NCBI GenBank assembly: GCA_900541045.1
Contig: UQID01000012.1
Coordinates: forward strand, 1-64,000
DNA from: an uncultured Collinsella sp.
GTDB taxonomy: Bacteria; Actinomycetota; Coriobacteriia; Coriobacteriales; Coriobacteriaceae
DNA length: 64,000 nucleotides
Reading direction: 5' to 3'
Under the pieces are notes generated by a model. That model did no database searches. It saw only the letters and a program-made list of their open reading frames with translations, and was not told the DNA's origin. Of this stretch, positions 51,376-60,149 are shown one piece after another (positions within the stretch are counted from its first letter, which is position 1; the number at the start of each line of letters is the position of its first letter). The position numbers and the translations under genes were made by a program.

Positions 51376-53400
51376 ATGCGTCAATTTAAGACCGAGAGCA
51401 AAAAACTGCTCGACCTCATGATCAACTCCATCTACACCAATAAGGAAATCTTCCTGCGCGAGCTTATCTCTAACGCGAGCGACGCCGTCGACAAGCTCAA
51501 CTTTAAGAGCCTGCAGGACCCGAGCGTTAAGCTCGACCAAGGTGACCTTGCCATCCGCGTCTCTTTCGACAAGGATGCCCGCACCATCACGATCTCGGAT
51601 AACGGCATTGGCATGACCGCCGAGGAGCTCGAGCGCAACCTGGGCACCATCGCCCATTCCGGCTCCGAGGAGTTTAAGACCGAGAACGCCGAGCAGCAGG
51701 GTTCGGAAGTCGACATCATCGGCCAGTTTGGCGTGGGCTTCTACTCGGCTTTTATGGTCGCCAGCCATGTGAAGGTCGTCAGCCGCGCCTATGGCGCGGA
51801 TGTCGCCCATGTGTGGGAATCCGACGGTCTTGAGGGCTACACCATCGAGGACGGCGAGCGTGCCGAGCACGGTACCGATGTCATCCTGACGCTGCGCGAG
51901 AACGAGAAGCTCGATGCCGACGGCGAGGCCGAGACCTACGATCGCTTCCTGACCGAGTGGGGCCTCAAGAGCCTAATTCAGCAGTACAGTAACTATGTGC
52001 GTTACCCGATCCAGATGATGGTGTCCAAGAGCCGCCAGAAGCCCAAGCCCGAGGATGCTGGCGATGACTACACGCCCGAGTACGAGGACTACCAGGAGCT
52101 CGAGACCGTCAACTCCATGACGCCGATCTGGAAAAAGCGCAGCTCCGATGTCGAGCAGAAGGACTACGACGAGTTCTACAAGTCCACGTTCCACGACTTT
52201 GACGATCCTGCGCGCACCATCAGCTTCCATGCCGAGGGCACGCTCGAGTATGACGCCCTGCTGTTTGTGCCGGGCCGCGCGCCGTTCGATCTGTACAGCA
52301 AGGATTACGAGAAGGGTCTGGCGCTCTACAGCTCCAATGTCCTGATCATGGAGAAGTGCGACGACCTGCTGCCCGACTACTACAACTTTGTCCGCGGCGT
52401 CGTGGATTCCGCCGACGTGTCGCTCAACATCTCGCGTGAGACGCTGCAGCAGAACCGTCAGCTCAAGGCCATCGCCAAGCGTGTGGAAAAGAAGATCACC
52501 GCTGACCTTGAGGATATGCGTGACAACGACCGCGAGGCCTACGAGAAGTTCTTTGAGAACTTTGGCCGCGGCCTTAAGTACGGCATCTACTCGAGCTATG
52601 GCATGAAGGCCGATGAGCTCGCCGACCTGTTGCTGTTCTGGTCTGCCAAGGAACAGAAGATGATTACACTGGCCGAGTATGCCAAGGGCATGCCCGAGGA
52701 TCAGAAGGCCATTTACTACGCTGCCGGCGACTCGCGTGAGCGCCTGACCAAGATGCCCGTGGTGAAGGGCGTACTCGATCGCGGCTACGACGTGCTGCTG
52801 CTGACGCAGGACGTGGATGAGTTTACCTTCCAGGCCATGCGTGAGTACGTTGCCGCCGATATGCCCAAGATCTACGAGGACGATGCTGCCCGCGAGGCTG
52901 CCGAGAAGGCTGTGGCCGACGGTGCCGAGCCCGAGGTCGAGGATCGTCATCTGGAGCTCAAGAACGTCGCGACCGGTGATCTTGACCTGGCGACCGAGGA
53001 TGAGAAGAAGGAGGCCGAGGACGCCACCAAGGAGAACGAGGACCTCTTTAGCGCTATGAAAGAGGCACTCGGTGACAAGGTCGAGAAAGTTGCCGTCTCC
53101 GCGCGCCTGACCGATGCCCCCGCTTGCATCACCACCGAGGGTCCGCTTTCGCTTGAGATGGAGAAGGTACTCCAGAAGGGACCCGAGGGCGCGCCCGACG
53201 GCATGCCCAAGAGCCAGCGCGTGCTCGAGCTCAACGCCAAGCACCCGGTCTTTGACAAGCTTGTCGCTGCCCAGAAGGCAGGCGACGCCGATAAGATCAA
53301 GCAGTACTCTGGTCTGCTCTACGATCAGGCCCTGCTGGTCGAGGGTATCCTCCCCGAGGACCCCGTTGCCTTCGCGGCGGCTGTTTGCAACTTGATGTAG
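51376..53400 (+). CDS. htpG: Hsp90-family chaperone HtpG
   Basis: A 674-residue ATP-dependent chaperone. The GHKL ATPase domain (about 1-230) shows ELISNASDAVDKL, TISDNGIGMT and GQFGVGFYSAFMV. The middle domain contains SLNISRETLQQNRQLKAIAK cut to family form, and the C-terminal dimerisation domain is preceded by an acidic stretch (about 530-565, rich in Glu, Asp and Lys). The length is a little over the usual 620-640 because of this part. No CIRCE element is visible upstream. Monocistronic. Confidence 0.96.
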   Translation: MRQFKTESKKLLDLMINSIYTNKEIFLRELISNASDAVDKLNFKSLQDPSVKLDQGDLAIRVSFDKDARTITISDNGIGMTAEELERNLGTIAHSGSEEFKTENAEQQGSEVDIIGQFGVGFYSAFMVASHVKVVSRAYGADVAHVWESDGLEGYTIEDGERAEHGTDVILTLRENEKLDADGEAETYDRFLTEWGLKSLIQQYSNYVRYPIQMMVSKSRQKPKPEDAGDDYTPEYEDYQELETVNSMTPIWKKRSSDVEQKDYDEFYKSTFHDFDDPARTISFHAEGTLEYDALLFVPGRAPFDLYSKDYEKGLALYSSNVLIMEKCDDLLPDYYNFVRGVVDSADVSLNISRETLQQNRQLKAIAKRVEKKITADLEDMRDNDREAYEKFFENFGRGLKYGIYSSYGMKADELADLLLFWSAKEQKMITLAEYAKGMPEDQKAIYYAAGDSRERLTKMPVVKGVLDRGYDVLLLTQDVDEFTFQAMREYVAADMPKIYEDDAAREAAEKAVADGAEPEVEDRHLELKNVATGDLDLATEDEKKEAEDATKENEDLFSAMKEALGDKVEKVAVSARLTDAPACITTEGPLSLEMEKVLQKGPEGAPDGMPKSQRVLELNAKHPVFDKLVAAQKAGDADKIKQYSGLLYDQALLVEGILPEDPVAFAAAVCNLM

Positions 53401-53407
53401 TTAGGTA

Positions 53408-53478
53408 GTTACGCGGTTTTACCAAACCGCGTAACGGCTCGACGCTGCCCTCAGTTCCGCCGTTCTAACGAACGGCGG
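53408..53478. repeat. Two hairpins downstream of htpG
   Basis: A perfect 12-bp stem (53408-53419 with 53424-53435, loop TACC) and a perfect 9-bp stem CCGCCGTTC/GAACGGCGG (53457-53465 with 53470-53478, loop TAAC). Neither has a T-run. A TCGACGCTGC direct repeat flanks the second one. Confidence 0.6.
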
Positions 53479-53493
53479 ACCAGTCGACGCTGC

Positions 53494-53593
53494 GCGGGCG
53501 CCAGAGCGACAACTTGTCATTCAAAGAGGACGGCATGACCAGAAGGTCTATGCCGTCCTCTTTTCATGCCAATTTGTTCGCTCTGGCGCCCGC
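53494..53593 (+). terminator. Terminator of htpG nested in a 16-bp inverted repeat
   Basis: The inner hairpin (AAAGAGGACGGCAT, 53523-53536, with 53550-53563, plus GACC/GGTC in the loop) ends in TTTT and is the likely htpG terminator. It is enclosed by a perfect 16-bp inverted repeat (GCGGGCGCCAGAGCGA, 53494-53509, with 53578-53593). The outer repeat has no obvious role in termination. Confidence 0.75.
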
Positions 53594-53635
53594 TCGCTGG
53601 CATTGCTAAAACATCGATGTTACCGTGGTCCAAAC

Positions 53636-53691
53636 TAGTCGTTGGGGGCGTTCTTGTTTGACCAGTCGTTTAAGAACGTCCCCGATGACTA
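53636..53691. repeat. REP-like hairpin with GGGGGCGTTCTT arms
   Basis: TAGTC...GGGGGCGTTCTT (53636-53655) pairs with AAGAACGTCCCC...GACTA (53672-53691), one G-T pair in the inner arm. There is no T-run. With the preceding hairpins it makes up the 490-bp gene-free stretch between htpG and the YhgE genes. Confidence 0.6.
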
Positions 53692-53722
53692 TTTGAATTG
53701 CTAATTTGTGCGGGTTGTGGTT

Positions 53723-53761
53723 TTGTAACCTGCTGTAATTTAAGATACTGTACAACTGTAC
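53723..53761 (+). promoter_or_regulatory. Putative promoter and palindrome before the YhgE pair
   Basis: TTGTAA (53723-53728), 17 bp, TACTGT (53746-53751). The -10 overlaps the palindrome GTACA-AC-TGTAC (53750-53761), which could be an operator. YhgE-type genes are often controlled by a TetR regulator, but none is next to them here. Confidence 0.4.
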
Positions 53762-53892
53762 GTTAACTCATCTTCGTAGTATATTGCTACCCGCAAAACT
53801 CAACACCATTGTGCTTTGAGACGTTAAAGCGCCTCCGTACAATGGTTGTCGATAGTACGATTCGATTCAACGACAGGATGGATGGTCCAAGC

Positions 53893-56658
53893 GTGAGTCT
53901 CGGCAGCAAACTATCCAACGCAAAGGTCTCCTTTGCGATCTTTAAGCGCGACATCAAGCGATTGCTCGTGAACCCCGTCGCCCTGGTGGTTACTTTGGGC
54001 GTGTGCGTCATTCCCTCGCTGTATGCCTGGTACAACATCGTGGCTAACTGGGATCCGTACGGAAACACCCAGGGTATCAAGATTGCCATCGCCAACAACG
54101 ATCGGGGCACCCAAAACGACTTGGTGGGCGAGCTCAACGCGGGCGACCAGGTCGTCGATCAGCTCAAGGAGAACGATCAGCTGGGCTGGACCTTCGTCGA
54201 TTCGGCGGCCGACGCCAAGGAGGGCGTCGAGAGCGGTGAGTACTATGCGGCCATCGTAATCCCTAAGAACTTCTCGGATAACCTGGTCTCGATGCTCGAC
54301 GGCAACTACCATCAGCCCAAGCTTACGTACTACGTCAATGAGAAGAAGAGTGCTATTGCGCCCAAGGTTACCGACACCGGTGCAAGCACCATCGAGGAGC
54401 AGATCAACTCGGAATTTGTCTCCACAGTGGGCGAGACCGTTGCCAGCATCGCCAAGGATGCCGGGGTCGATTTAAAGGACAAGGCAACCCAGACTCAGAA
54501 TTCGTTGGCTGGTTCGGTATCAGAGGCATCCGGTACCTTGGGTGAGGTGCGCGATTCGATTGGCGACATAAATGCCGCCATCGATAAGACGAGCGGTTCC
54601 ATTGCCTCGGCTGATGCCGCGTTGGCGGGCCTGCAGGGTCAGACGCCCTCTCTAACGCAGGCAATCGCTCAGGGCAATGACCTGCTGGGCGAGGCGCGCG
54701 CTACGGCGGGCAACTCTGTCGCCTCGCTCTCCAAGGCACTCTCGGAAGGCAGCCTTGCGCTCACCAAGACGTCAGCCTCCGCGAACGCTGCGATTGGCAA
54801 GCTGACGGGCGCGGTCACATCTACGACCACCCGCATCGACAACTCGCTTGAGTCTCTCCAAGCGACGATCGACCACAATAAGGCCGTTATCGGGCACTTG
54901 GAAATTCTCGTTAATGACACGTCGACAGGTTCCAAGGAAATTGACGCGCGCATTGTATCGACCATCGATTTGCTCCGCGAGCAGAATGAAAAGCTTCAGA
55001 GCATCAAGGACGGTCTGTCTGCGCAGTCGAGCGCCATGGCGAATGACGCCGCGGCTGTCTCGGGCGCCAGCGACGCTATCAATAACGCAATCCAGACCGG
55101 TGCGACCAACCTTGGCCAGGCCCAGACGGACCTGGGTCAAAACGCGCTGTCGAAGGCTTCGAGCGCGCTTGATTCATTTGCCGCCGTCTCGGGTGATCTG
55201 ACGGGAATCGTGTCTGGCCTCACGCCTACTATTGCAAGTGCGAGCGGTACGCTTTCGCAACTCAACGCTACGCTCGGTCAGGCCAAGACCACGCTGTCCC
55301 AGACCGATGCCTCGCTTGCCAAGGTCCAGGACAAGCTTGCGACCGCCGCCAACGACATCGCGGCGCTACAGACCTCCGAGTCCATGGGCGAGCTGGCCGG
55401 CCTGATGGGCGTCGACGTCGATGACGTTGCAGACTTCATGGCATCTCCGGTCGAGCTGACCTCAAAGTCAATTTATCCGGTCAAGAGCTTTGGTTCGGGC
55501 ATTGCCCCGTTCTATACCAATCTGGCGCTGTGGGTGGGCGGCTACGTGCTTATCGCCATCTACAAGCTCGAGGTCGACCGCGAAGGCATCGGCAGCTTTA
55601 CCGCGCGTCAGGGCTACTTTGGCCGCTGGTTGCTCCTGGTGATCCTGGGCGCGTTCCAGGCCATCATCGTTACGGTAGGCGATCTGGTGATCGGCGTGCA
55701 GTGCGTCAGCCCGCTGCTGTTCGTGCTGGGCGGCATCGCCATCTCGTTCACCTACGTCAATATCATCTATGCGCTGTCCACCACGTTTAAGCATATCGGC
55801 AAGGCTATCGGCGTCATTCTCGTCATCGTGCAGATCCCGGGTTCGTCGGGCATGTACCCCATCGAGATGATGCCCGGCTTCTTCCAGTGGCTGCACCCGC
55901 TGCTGCCCTTTACCTACGGCATCAATCTGCTGCGCGAGACGGTCGGCGGCATGTATTCGTTCAACTACCTGTTTAACCTGTGCATTCTGGGCGTGTTCTT
56001 GATCGTGGCGCTCTTTATCGGCCTGCAGCTGCGTCCGCTGCTGCTCAACCTTAACCTGCTCTTTGATAAACAGCTTTCCACGACCGGTATGATGATTTGC
56101 GAGTCCAACGACCTGCCGCGCCAGCGCTACTCGCTGCGCACGGCCATGCGTGTCATGCTCGATTCCGATTCGTACCGTCGCGAACTGCTCGATCATGCGG
56201 TCGCCTTTGAACATCGCTACCCGTACTACATCAAGGGCGGTTTTGCCGCCGTGGTGGGCGTTCAGGTCCTGCTCTTTGTCCTGTCGACGGTTCTCGATAT
56301 CGACAATAACGGCAAGATCATCCTGCTTGTCATTTGGATCATCTCGGTTATTGCCATCTGCGGCTGGCTTATCAATATCGAATATATCCGTGCGAGCCTC
56401 AATACCCAGATGCGCATCTCGGCGCTTTCGGATGAGGACCTTCGTCGCGAGATGCGCGAGCACACGGCCGCCATTCCTGCCGCCCGCCACATGTTTGGTC
56501 TCAACGCCAGCGAGCGTGGTGCCAAGGGCGGCGATCAGTCCACGGGCCGCTTGCCGCATATCGGCTCGCACCATAAATCTCAGGGCAGCGACAACACAGC
56601 CATAAATGATGGAGATACCGCCCCGTTCGGCAAGCACTCCAAAGGAGGTGAGGCATAA
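53893..56658 (+). CDS. YhgE/Pip domain membrane protein (first of two)
   Basis: A 921-residue protein of the YhgE/Pip (phage-infection-protein) family. One N-terminal membrane helix (about 25-45, after KRDIKRLLVNPVALVV) is followed by a large extracytoplasmic coiled-coil region rich in Ala, Ser and Asp (about 150-520). Five or six ABC-2-like helices then follow (from about residue 545: ALWVGGYVLIAIYK). Unlike its neighbour it has an added C-terminal module with two helices (about 783-826) and a polar His/Gly tail. The start is uncertain: GTG 53893 is preferred, ATG 53878 and 53842 are possible. Transport or envelope role unknown. Confidence 0.82.
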   Translation: MSLGSKLSNAKVSFAIFKRDIKRLLVNPVALVVTLGVCVIPSLYAWYNIVANWDPYGNTQGIKIAIANNDRGTQNDLVGELNAGDQVVDQLKENDQLGWTFVDSAADAKEGVESGEYYAAIVIPKNFSDNLVSMLDGNYHQPKLTYYVNEKKSAIAPKVTDTGASTIEEQINSEFVSTVGETVASIAKDAGVDLKDKATQTQNSLAGSVSEASGTLGEVRDSIGDINAAIDKTSGSIASADAALAGLQGQTPSLTQAIAQGNDLLGEARATAGNSVASLSKALSEGSLALTKTSASANAAIGKLTGAVTSTTTRIDNSLESLQATIDHNKAVIGHLEILVNDTSTGSKEIDARIVSTIDLLREQNEKLQSIKDGLSAQSSAMANDAAAVSGASDAINNAIQTGATNLGQAQTDLGQNALSKASSALDSFAAVSGDLTGIVSGLTPTIASASGTLSQLNATLGQAKTTLSQTDASLAKVQDKLATAANDIAALQTSESMGELAGLMGVDVDDVADFMASPVELTSKSIYPVKSFGSGIAPFYTNLALWVGGYVLIAIYKLEVDREGIGSFTARQGYFGRWLLLVILGAFQAIIVTVGDLVIGVQCVSPLLFVLGGIAISFTYVNIIYALSTTFKHIGKAIGVILVIVQIPGSSGMYPIEMMPGFFQWLHPLLPFTYGINLLRETVGGMYSFNYLFNLCILGVFLIVALFIGLQLRPLLLNLNLLFDKQLSTTGMMICESNDLPRQRYSLRTAMRVMLDSDSYRRELLDHAVAFEHRYPYYIKGGFAAVVGVQVLLFVLSTVLDIDNNGKIILLVIWIISVIAICGWLINIEYIRASLNTQMRISALSDEDLRREMREHTAAIPAARHMFGLNASERGAKGGDQSTGRLPHIGSHHKSQGSDNTAINDGDTAPFGKHSKGGEA

Positions 56659-58848
56659 ATGAAGAACATCCTGCATCTGTTTAGGCGCGATGTCCAAAAC
56701 GTGTCTCGCTCCGTGATCGGCTTGATTGTCGTGATGGGTCTCATTATCGTGCCGTGCCTGTACGCGTGGTTTAACATCGCCGGCAGCTGGGATCCGTACG
56801 GCAACACCGGCAATCTTAAGATTGCCGTGGTCAACACCGATGAGGGTTACGAGAGCGATCTGATCCCCGTCGAGGTTAACGTGGGCGAAAACGTGACCGC
56901 CACCCTACGTGGCAACGAGAGCTTCGATTGGGTTGTGCTTAACGATCGCGAAAAGGCTATCGAGGGCGTTAAGTCGGGCGCGTACTATGCTGCCGTCGTT
57001 ATTCCCAAAACGTTTAGCGCTGACATGATGACGCTTTTCTCGACCGACGTGAAACACGCCGATATCGAGTTTTACGAGAACCAGAAGGCCAACGCCATCG
57101 CGCAGATCGTGACCGAGAAGGGTTCGAGCGCCGTTCAGAACCAGGTTAACGAATCTTTTACCGAGACCATTACGAGCATCGGTCTTAAGACGGTGTCCAG
57201 CCTGCTCGATTACATGAGCACCGACCAGGTCAGCAACTTTATCGCCAACCTGTCCTCGACGCTCGGCGATTCGATTGAGGACCTGCAAGACGTTCAGGCT
57301 AATGCTTCGTCGCTCGCGGGCATTTTGAGCTCTACGTCCGATTCGCTGACGTCGGCGAGCGGTATGCTCCAGCAGACGGGTACGGTCGATGAGTCGACCA
57401 AGCAGTTGATGGAGCATGCCAAGAGCGGCATGAGCGATTCCAAAGAAGCGCTGAAGGCCGCCAACGACGCCATCAACGCCGCGATTGACGGAAGCGCGGG
57501 CTCGTTCGACAACGTGTCCGCCGAGCTTGCGAAGGCATTCGATGCCGCAAACCAGCATGTGGACCTTACGGTGTCTCAGCTCAACGATGCCGCGGCGGCG
57601 CTCAATACGCGCGCCAAGGATATCGATGAGATGGCCGATCAGCTCCGCAGCCTTGCCGACCAGGTGAGCGATGAGAATTTGAAGGGCGGCCTCAAGTCCG
57701 CCGCGACGTCGCTGGACAGAATCGCCGTTGAGTACCGCAACAATGCCGAGGATCTGGCGGCCACCGCGAAGTCTCTCTCCGATAGCATGGCCGAGGTCAA
57801 CAACTCGCGTGCCGAGGTCGATCAGGCCATCGCCGATGCCAAGGCCGGTATCGCGGGTGCCAAATCCGATTACGATTCCACGTTCTCGGTTAAGGCCAAG
57901 GAGCTCAAGAAGACCGTCTCGGGGGTTCTGGATTCACTGAATGGTATTTCGGGCGATCTGGATAGTGCCGTAGACGACCTGACCGACGCATCCGGTTCGC
58001 TGGCAAAGGGCCTCTCTAAGGCTGCAAAGCTGGTCAACAAGGCTTCCGATCAGCTGGGCGAGGCGTCGGACAAGATCAGCGCGTTTAAGGACGAGCTCGA
58101 CGGCGCCTTGATGTCGGATGACCTCGCTACGATCAAGACGATGATTGGCAACGACCCCGAGGGCCTTGCCGTGTCGCTTTCCGGCCCCGTCGCGCTCGAC
58201 CGCAAGCCGGTCTATCCGATTCGCAATTACGGTTCGGCCATGGCGCCGTTCTACACGATTCTGTCGCTCTGGGTCGGCTCGATCGTACTGGCGGCCATGA
58301 TGAAGGTGTCGGTTGACGATGAACTCATCAACGAGCTCATCCCCGTGCGCCTGCACGAGATCTACCTGGGTCGTTACCTGTTCTTTGGCGGTCTGGCACT
58401 GCTGCAGGCAACGCTCGTGTGCGCGGGTGACATCCTATTCTTTGGCATCCAGTGCGACAACCCGCTGCAATTTGTGCTGGCGGGCTGGATCGCGAGTCTT
58501 GTGTTCTCCAATATCGTCTATACGCTTACGGTTTCGTTTGGCGATATCGGCAAGGCGCTTGCCGTCGTGTTGCTGGTCATGCAGGTCGGCGGTTCGGGCG
58601 GTACGTTCCCCATCGAGATGACCGGCCCCGTGTTCCAGGCGATATATCCGTTCCTGCCGTTTACCCACGGCATCAACGCCATGCATGCCGCCATGGCCGG
58701 TGCCTACCATATGGAGTACTGGATTGAGCTGGGCATTCTGGCGAGCTATCTGATTCCGTCGCTGGCGCTGGGCGTGGTCTTCCGCCGTCCGGTCATCAAA
58801 GCCAACGACTGGATCATCGAAAAGCTGGAATCAACCAAATTGATTTAA
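56659..58848 (+). CDS. YhgE/Pip domain membrane protein (second of two)
   Basis: A 729-residue paralogue of the preceding protein with the same plan: N-terminal helix (about 18-38), start motif SWDPYGNTGNLKIAVVNTDEG, an extracytoplasmic coiled-coil region (about 190-500) and a C-terminal ABC-2-like membrane domain (about 534-725, with GGSGGTFPIEM as in the first protein's GSSGMYPIEMM). It begins one base after the first gene's stop, behind a very strong AAAGGAGGTGA. The pair probably forms a hetero-oligomer. A terminator follows. Confidence 0.88.
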   Translation: MKNILHLFRRDVQNVSRSVIGLIVVMGLIIVPCLYAWFNIAGSWDPYGNTGNLKIAVVNTDEGYESDLIPVEVNVGENVTATLRGNESFDWVVLNDREKAIEGVKSGAYYAAVVIPKTFSADMMTLFSTDVKHADIEFYENQKANAIAQIVTEKGSSAVQNQVNESFTETITSIGLKTVSSLLDYMSTDQVSNFIANLSSTLGDSIEDLQDVQANASSLAGILSSTSDSLTSASGMLQQTGTVDESTKQLMEHAKSGMSDSKEALKAANDAINAAIDGSAGSFDNVSAELAKAFDAANQHVDLTVSQLNDAAAALNTRAKDIDEMADQLRSLADQVSDENLKGGLKSAATSLDRIAVEYRNNAEDLAATAKSLSDSMAEVNNSRAEVDQAIADAKAGIAGAKSDYDSTFSVKAKELKKTVSGVLDSLNGISGDLDSAVDDLTDASGSLAKGLSKAAKLVNKASDQLGEASDKISAFKDELDGALMSDDLATIKTMIGNDPEGLAVSLSGPVALDRKPVYPIRNYGSAMAPFYTILSLWVGSIVLAAMMKVSVDDELINELIPVRLHEIYLGRYLFFGGLALLQATLVCAGDILFFGIQCDNPLQFVLAGWIASLVFSNIVYTLTVSFGDIGKALAVVLLVMQVGGSGGTFPIEMTGPVFQAIYPFLPFTHGINAMHAAMAGAYHMEYWIELGILASYLIPSLALGVVFRRPVIKANDWIIEKLESTKLI

Positions 58849-58945
58849 TACAGCAACGTAAACGCCGCCGGAACATCGAGGTCTTCCAACCCGATGCTTT
58901 AGCGTAGTGAATTGCACGGGCTACTTGGTTGTTGCTACAGTAGCG

Positions 58946-58978
58946 GGGCGTACCGGGGGTCCGGTGCGCCCTGTTTTT
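58946..58978 (+). terminator. Terminator of the YhgE operon
   Basis: GGGCGTACCGG (58946-58956) pairs with CCGGTGCGCCC (58961-58971) with one T-G pair, then GTTTTT after two bases. Confidence 0.85.
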
Positions 58979-59049
58979 ATTTGACCATGAGGCGGCACGC
59001 AGCCATACGCGTGCGGACACCACGCCCAGATTGAGTGCGAGGATGTTCC

Positions 59050-60033
59050 ATGGCCCAATACGCTGCCAACGAAATCGAAAACATGCCCGATAGCCCTGTA
59101 GCCCGTGAGGATTTGGGCGCGGGCGGTATTCCCCGGGGCGCCGGCGCTCGCTCGCCGCTGTTCTGGAAAGTTCTGCTATTTTCGGTGGCGGTCATCTGGG
59201 GCTACTCCTTTACCACTATGAAGGGCGCGCTCGACACCATTCCGGTGTTCGAGCTGGTCTACGTTCGCTTTCTCCCGGCATCACTGGTTATGTTTGCCAT
59301 TTTCCATAAGCGCATCATCGCTCATTTCAATGCCCGCAATCTGATCGTCGGGCTTGGCATGGGCGCGCTCATGTGGGGTGCCTACGGTTTGCAGACGATC
59401 GGTTTGGCACAGACCACGGCAGGCAAGAGCGCTTTTTTGACCGGCACGTATTGCATCCTTGTGCCGTTTGCAAGCTATGTCCTGAGCGGCGAAAAGCTTA
59501 CCCGTTACAACTTGGGCGCCGCGTTGCTGTGCCTGGCGGGCATTGGCTTGGTTGCGCTCGATAGCGTCGAGTTCAATGCCGGCGATGCCATTACGCTGGG
59601 CGGCGCGGTCTTCTTTGCCATCCAGATGGCGGTGACCGCCAAGTACGGTCGCATGATGGACATCAACGTCATCACGTTTTGGATGTTTGTGGGCAACGGC
59701 GTGCTGAGCCTGGTCTCGTCGCTGCTATTCGAGACCCAAGCGCCGCTGTCCGTGTGGACGCCGAGCTTTATCGGCGTGATGACCTTTCTCTCGGTGGGTT
59801 GTACGTGTGTGGCCCTGCTCGTCCAAAACGTTGGATTGGCGCACGTCCCGGCCTCGACGGGCTCGCTGCTCCTTTCGATGGAGTCGCCCTCGGGTGTGCT
59901 GTTCTCGGTGCTGTTGATGGGGGAGGCGCTCACCTCGCGCCTGCTTTCCGGCTTCGCGCTCATCTTCCTGTCGATTATCTTGAGCGAGACGCATTTCGAT
60001 TTCTTGCGCCGAAAATCACACCCGCAATTGTAA
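59050..60033 (+). CDS. EamA/DMT-family transporter
   Basis: A 327-residue inner-membrane protein with ten predicted helices in two EamA repeats, of the drug/metabolite transporter superfamily. The first repeat contains IWGYSFTTMKGALDTIPVFELVYVRF (family start, in parts) and AQTTAGKSAFLTGTYCILVP; the second VPASTGSLLLSMESPSGVLFS. A polar 45-residue N-terminus precedes the first helix. ATG 59050 follows GAGG at good spacing. The substrate cannot be told from the sequence. Confidence 0.88.
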   Translation: MAQYAANEIENMPDSPVAREDLGAGGIPRGAGARSPLFWKVLLFSVAVIWGYSFTTMKGALDTIPVFELVYVRFLPASLVMFAIFHKRIIAHFNARNLIVGLGMGALMWGAYGLQTIGLAQTTAGKSAFLTGTYCILVPFASYVLSGEKLTRYNLGAALLCLAGIGLVALDSVEFNAGDAITLGGAVFFAIQMAVTAKYGRMMDINVITFWMFVGNGVLSLVSSLLFETQAPLSVWTPSFIGVMTFLSVGCTCVALLVQNVGLAHVPASTGSLLLSMESPSGVLFSVLLMGEALTSRLLSGFALIFLSIILSETHFDFLRRKSHPQL

Positions 60034-60045
60034 ACAACTTGTTGC

Positions 60046-60071
60046 GCCGCCCTCCCAGGGCGGCATTTTTT
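60046..60071 (+). terminator. Terminator of the DMT gene
   Basis: GCCGCCCT (60046-60053) pairs with AGGGCGGC (60057-60064), followed by ATTTTTT. Confidence 0.9.
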
Positions 60072-60149
60072 ATGTCATGCCTTTACAGTTGTGCCTTGCA
60101 CTTTACGCTATCAAAGTGCGTGCTGCAAAAACGTTACTGGAGGGCATCT

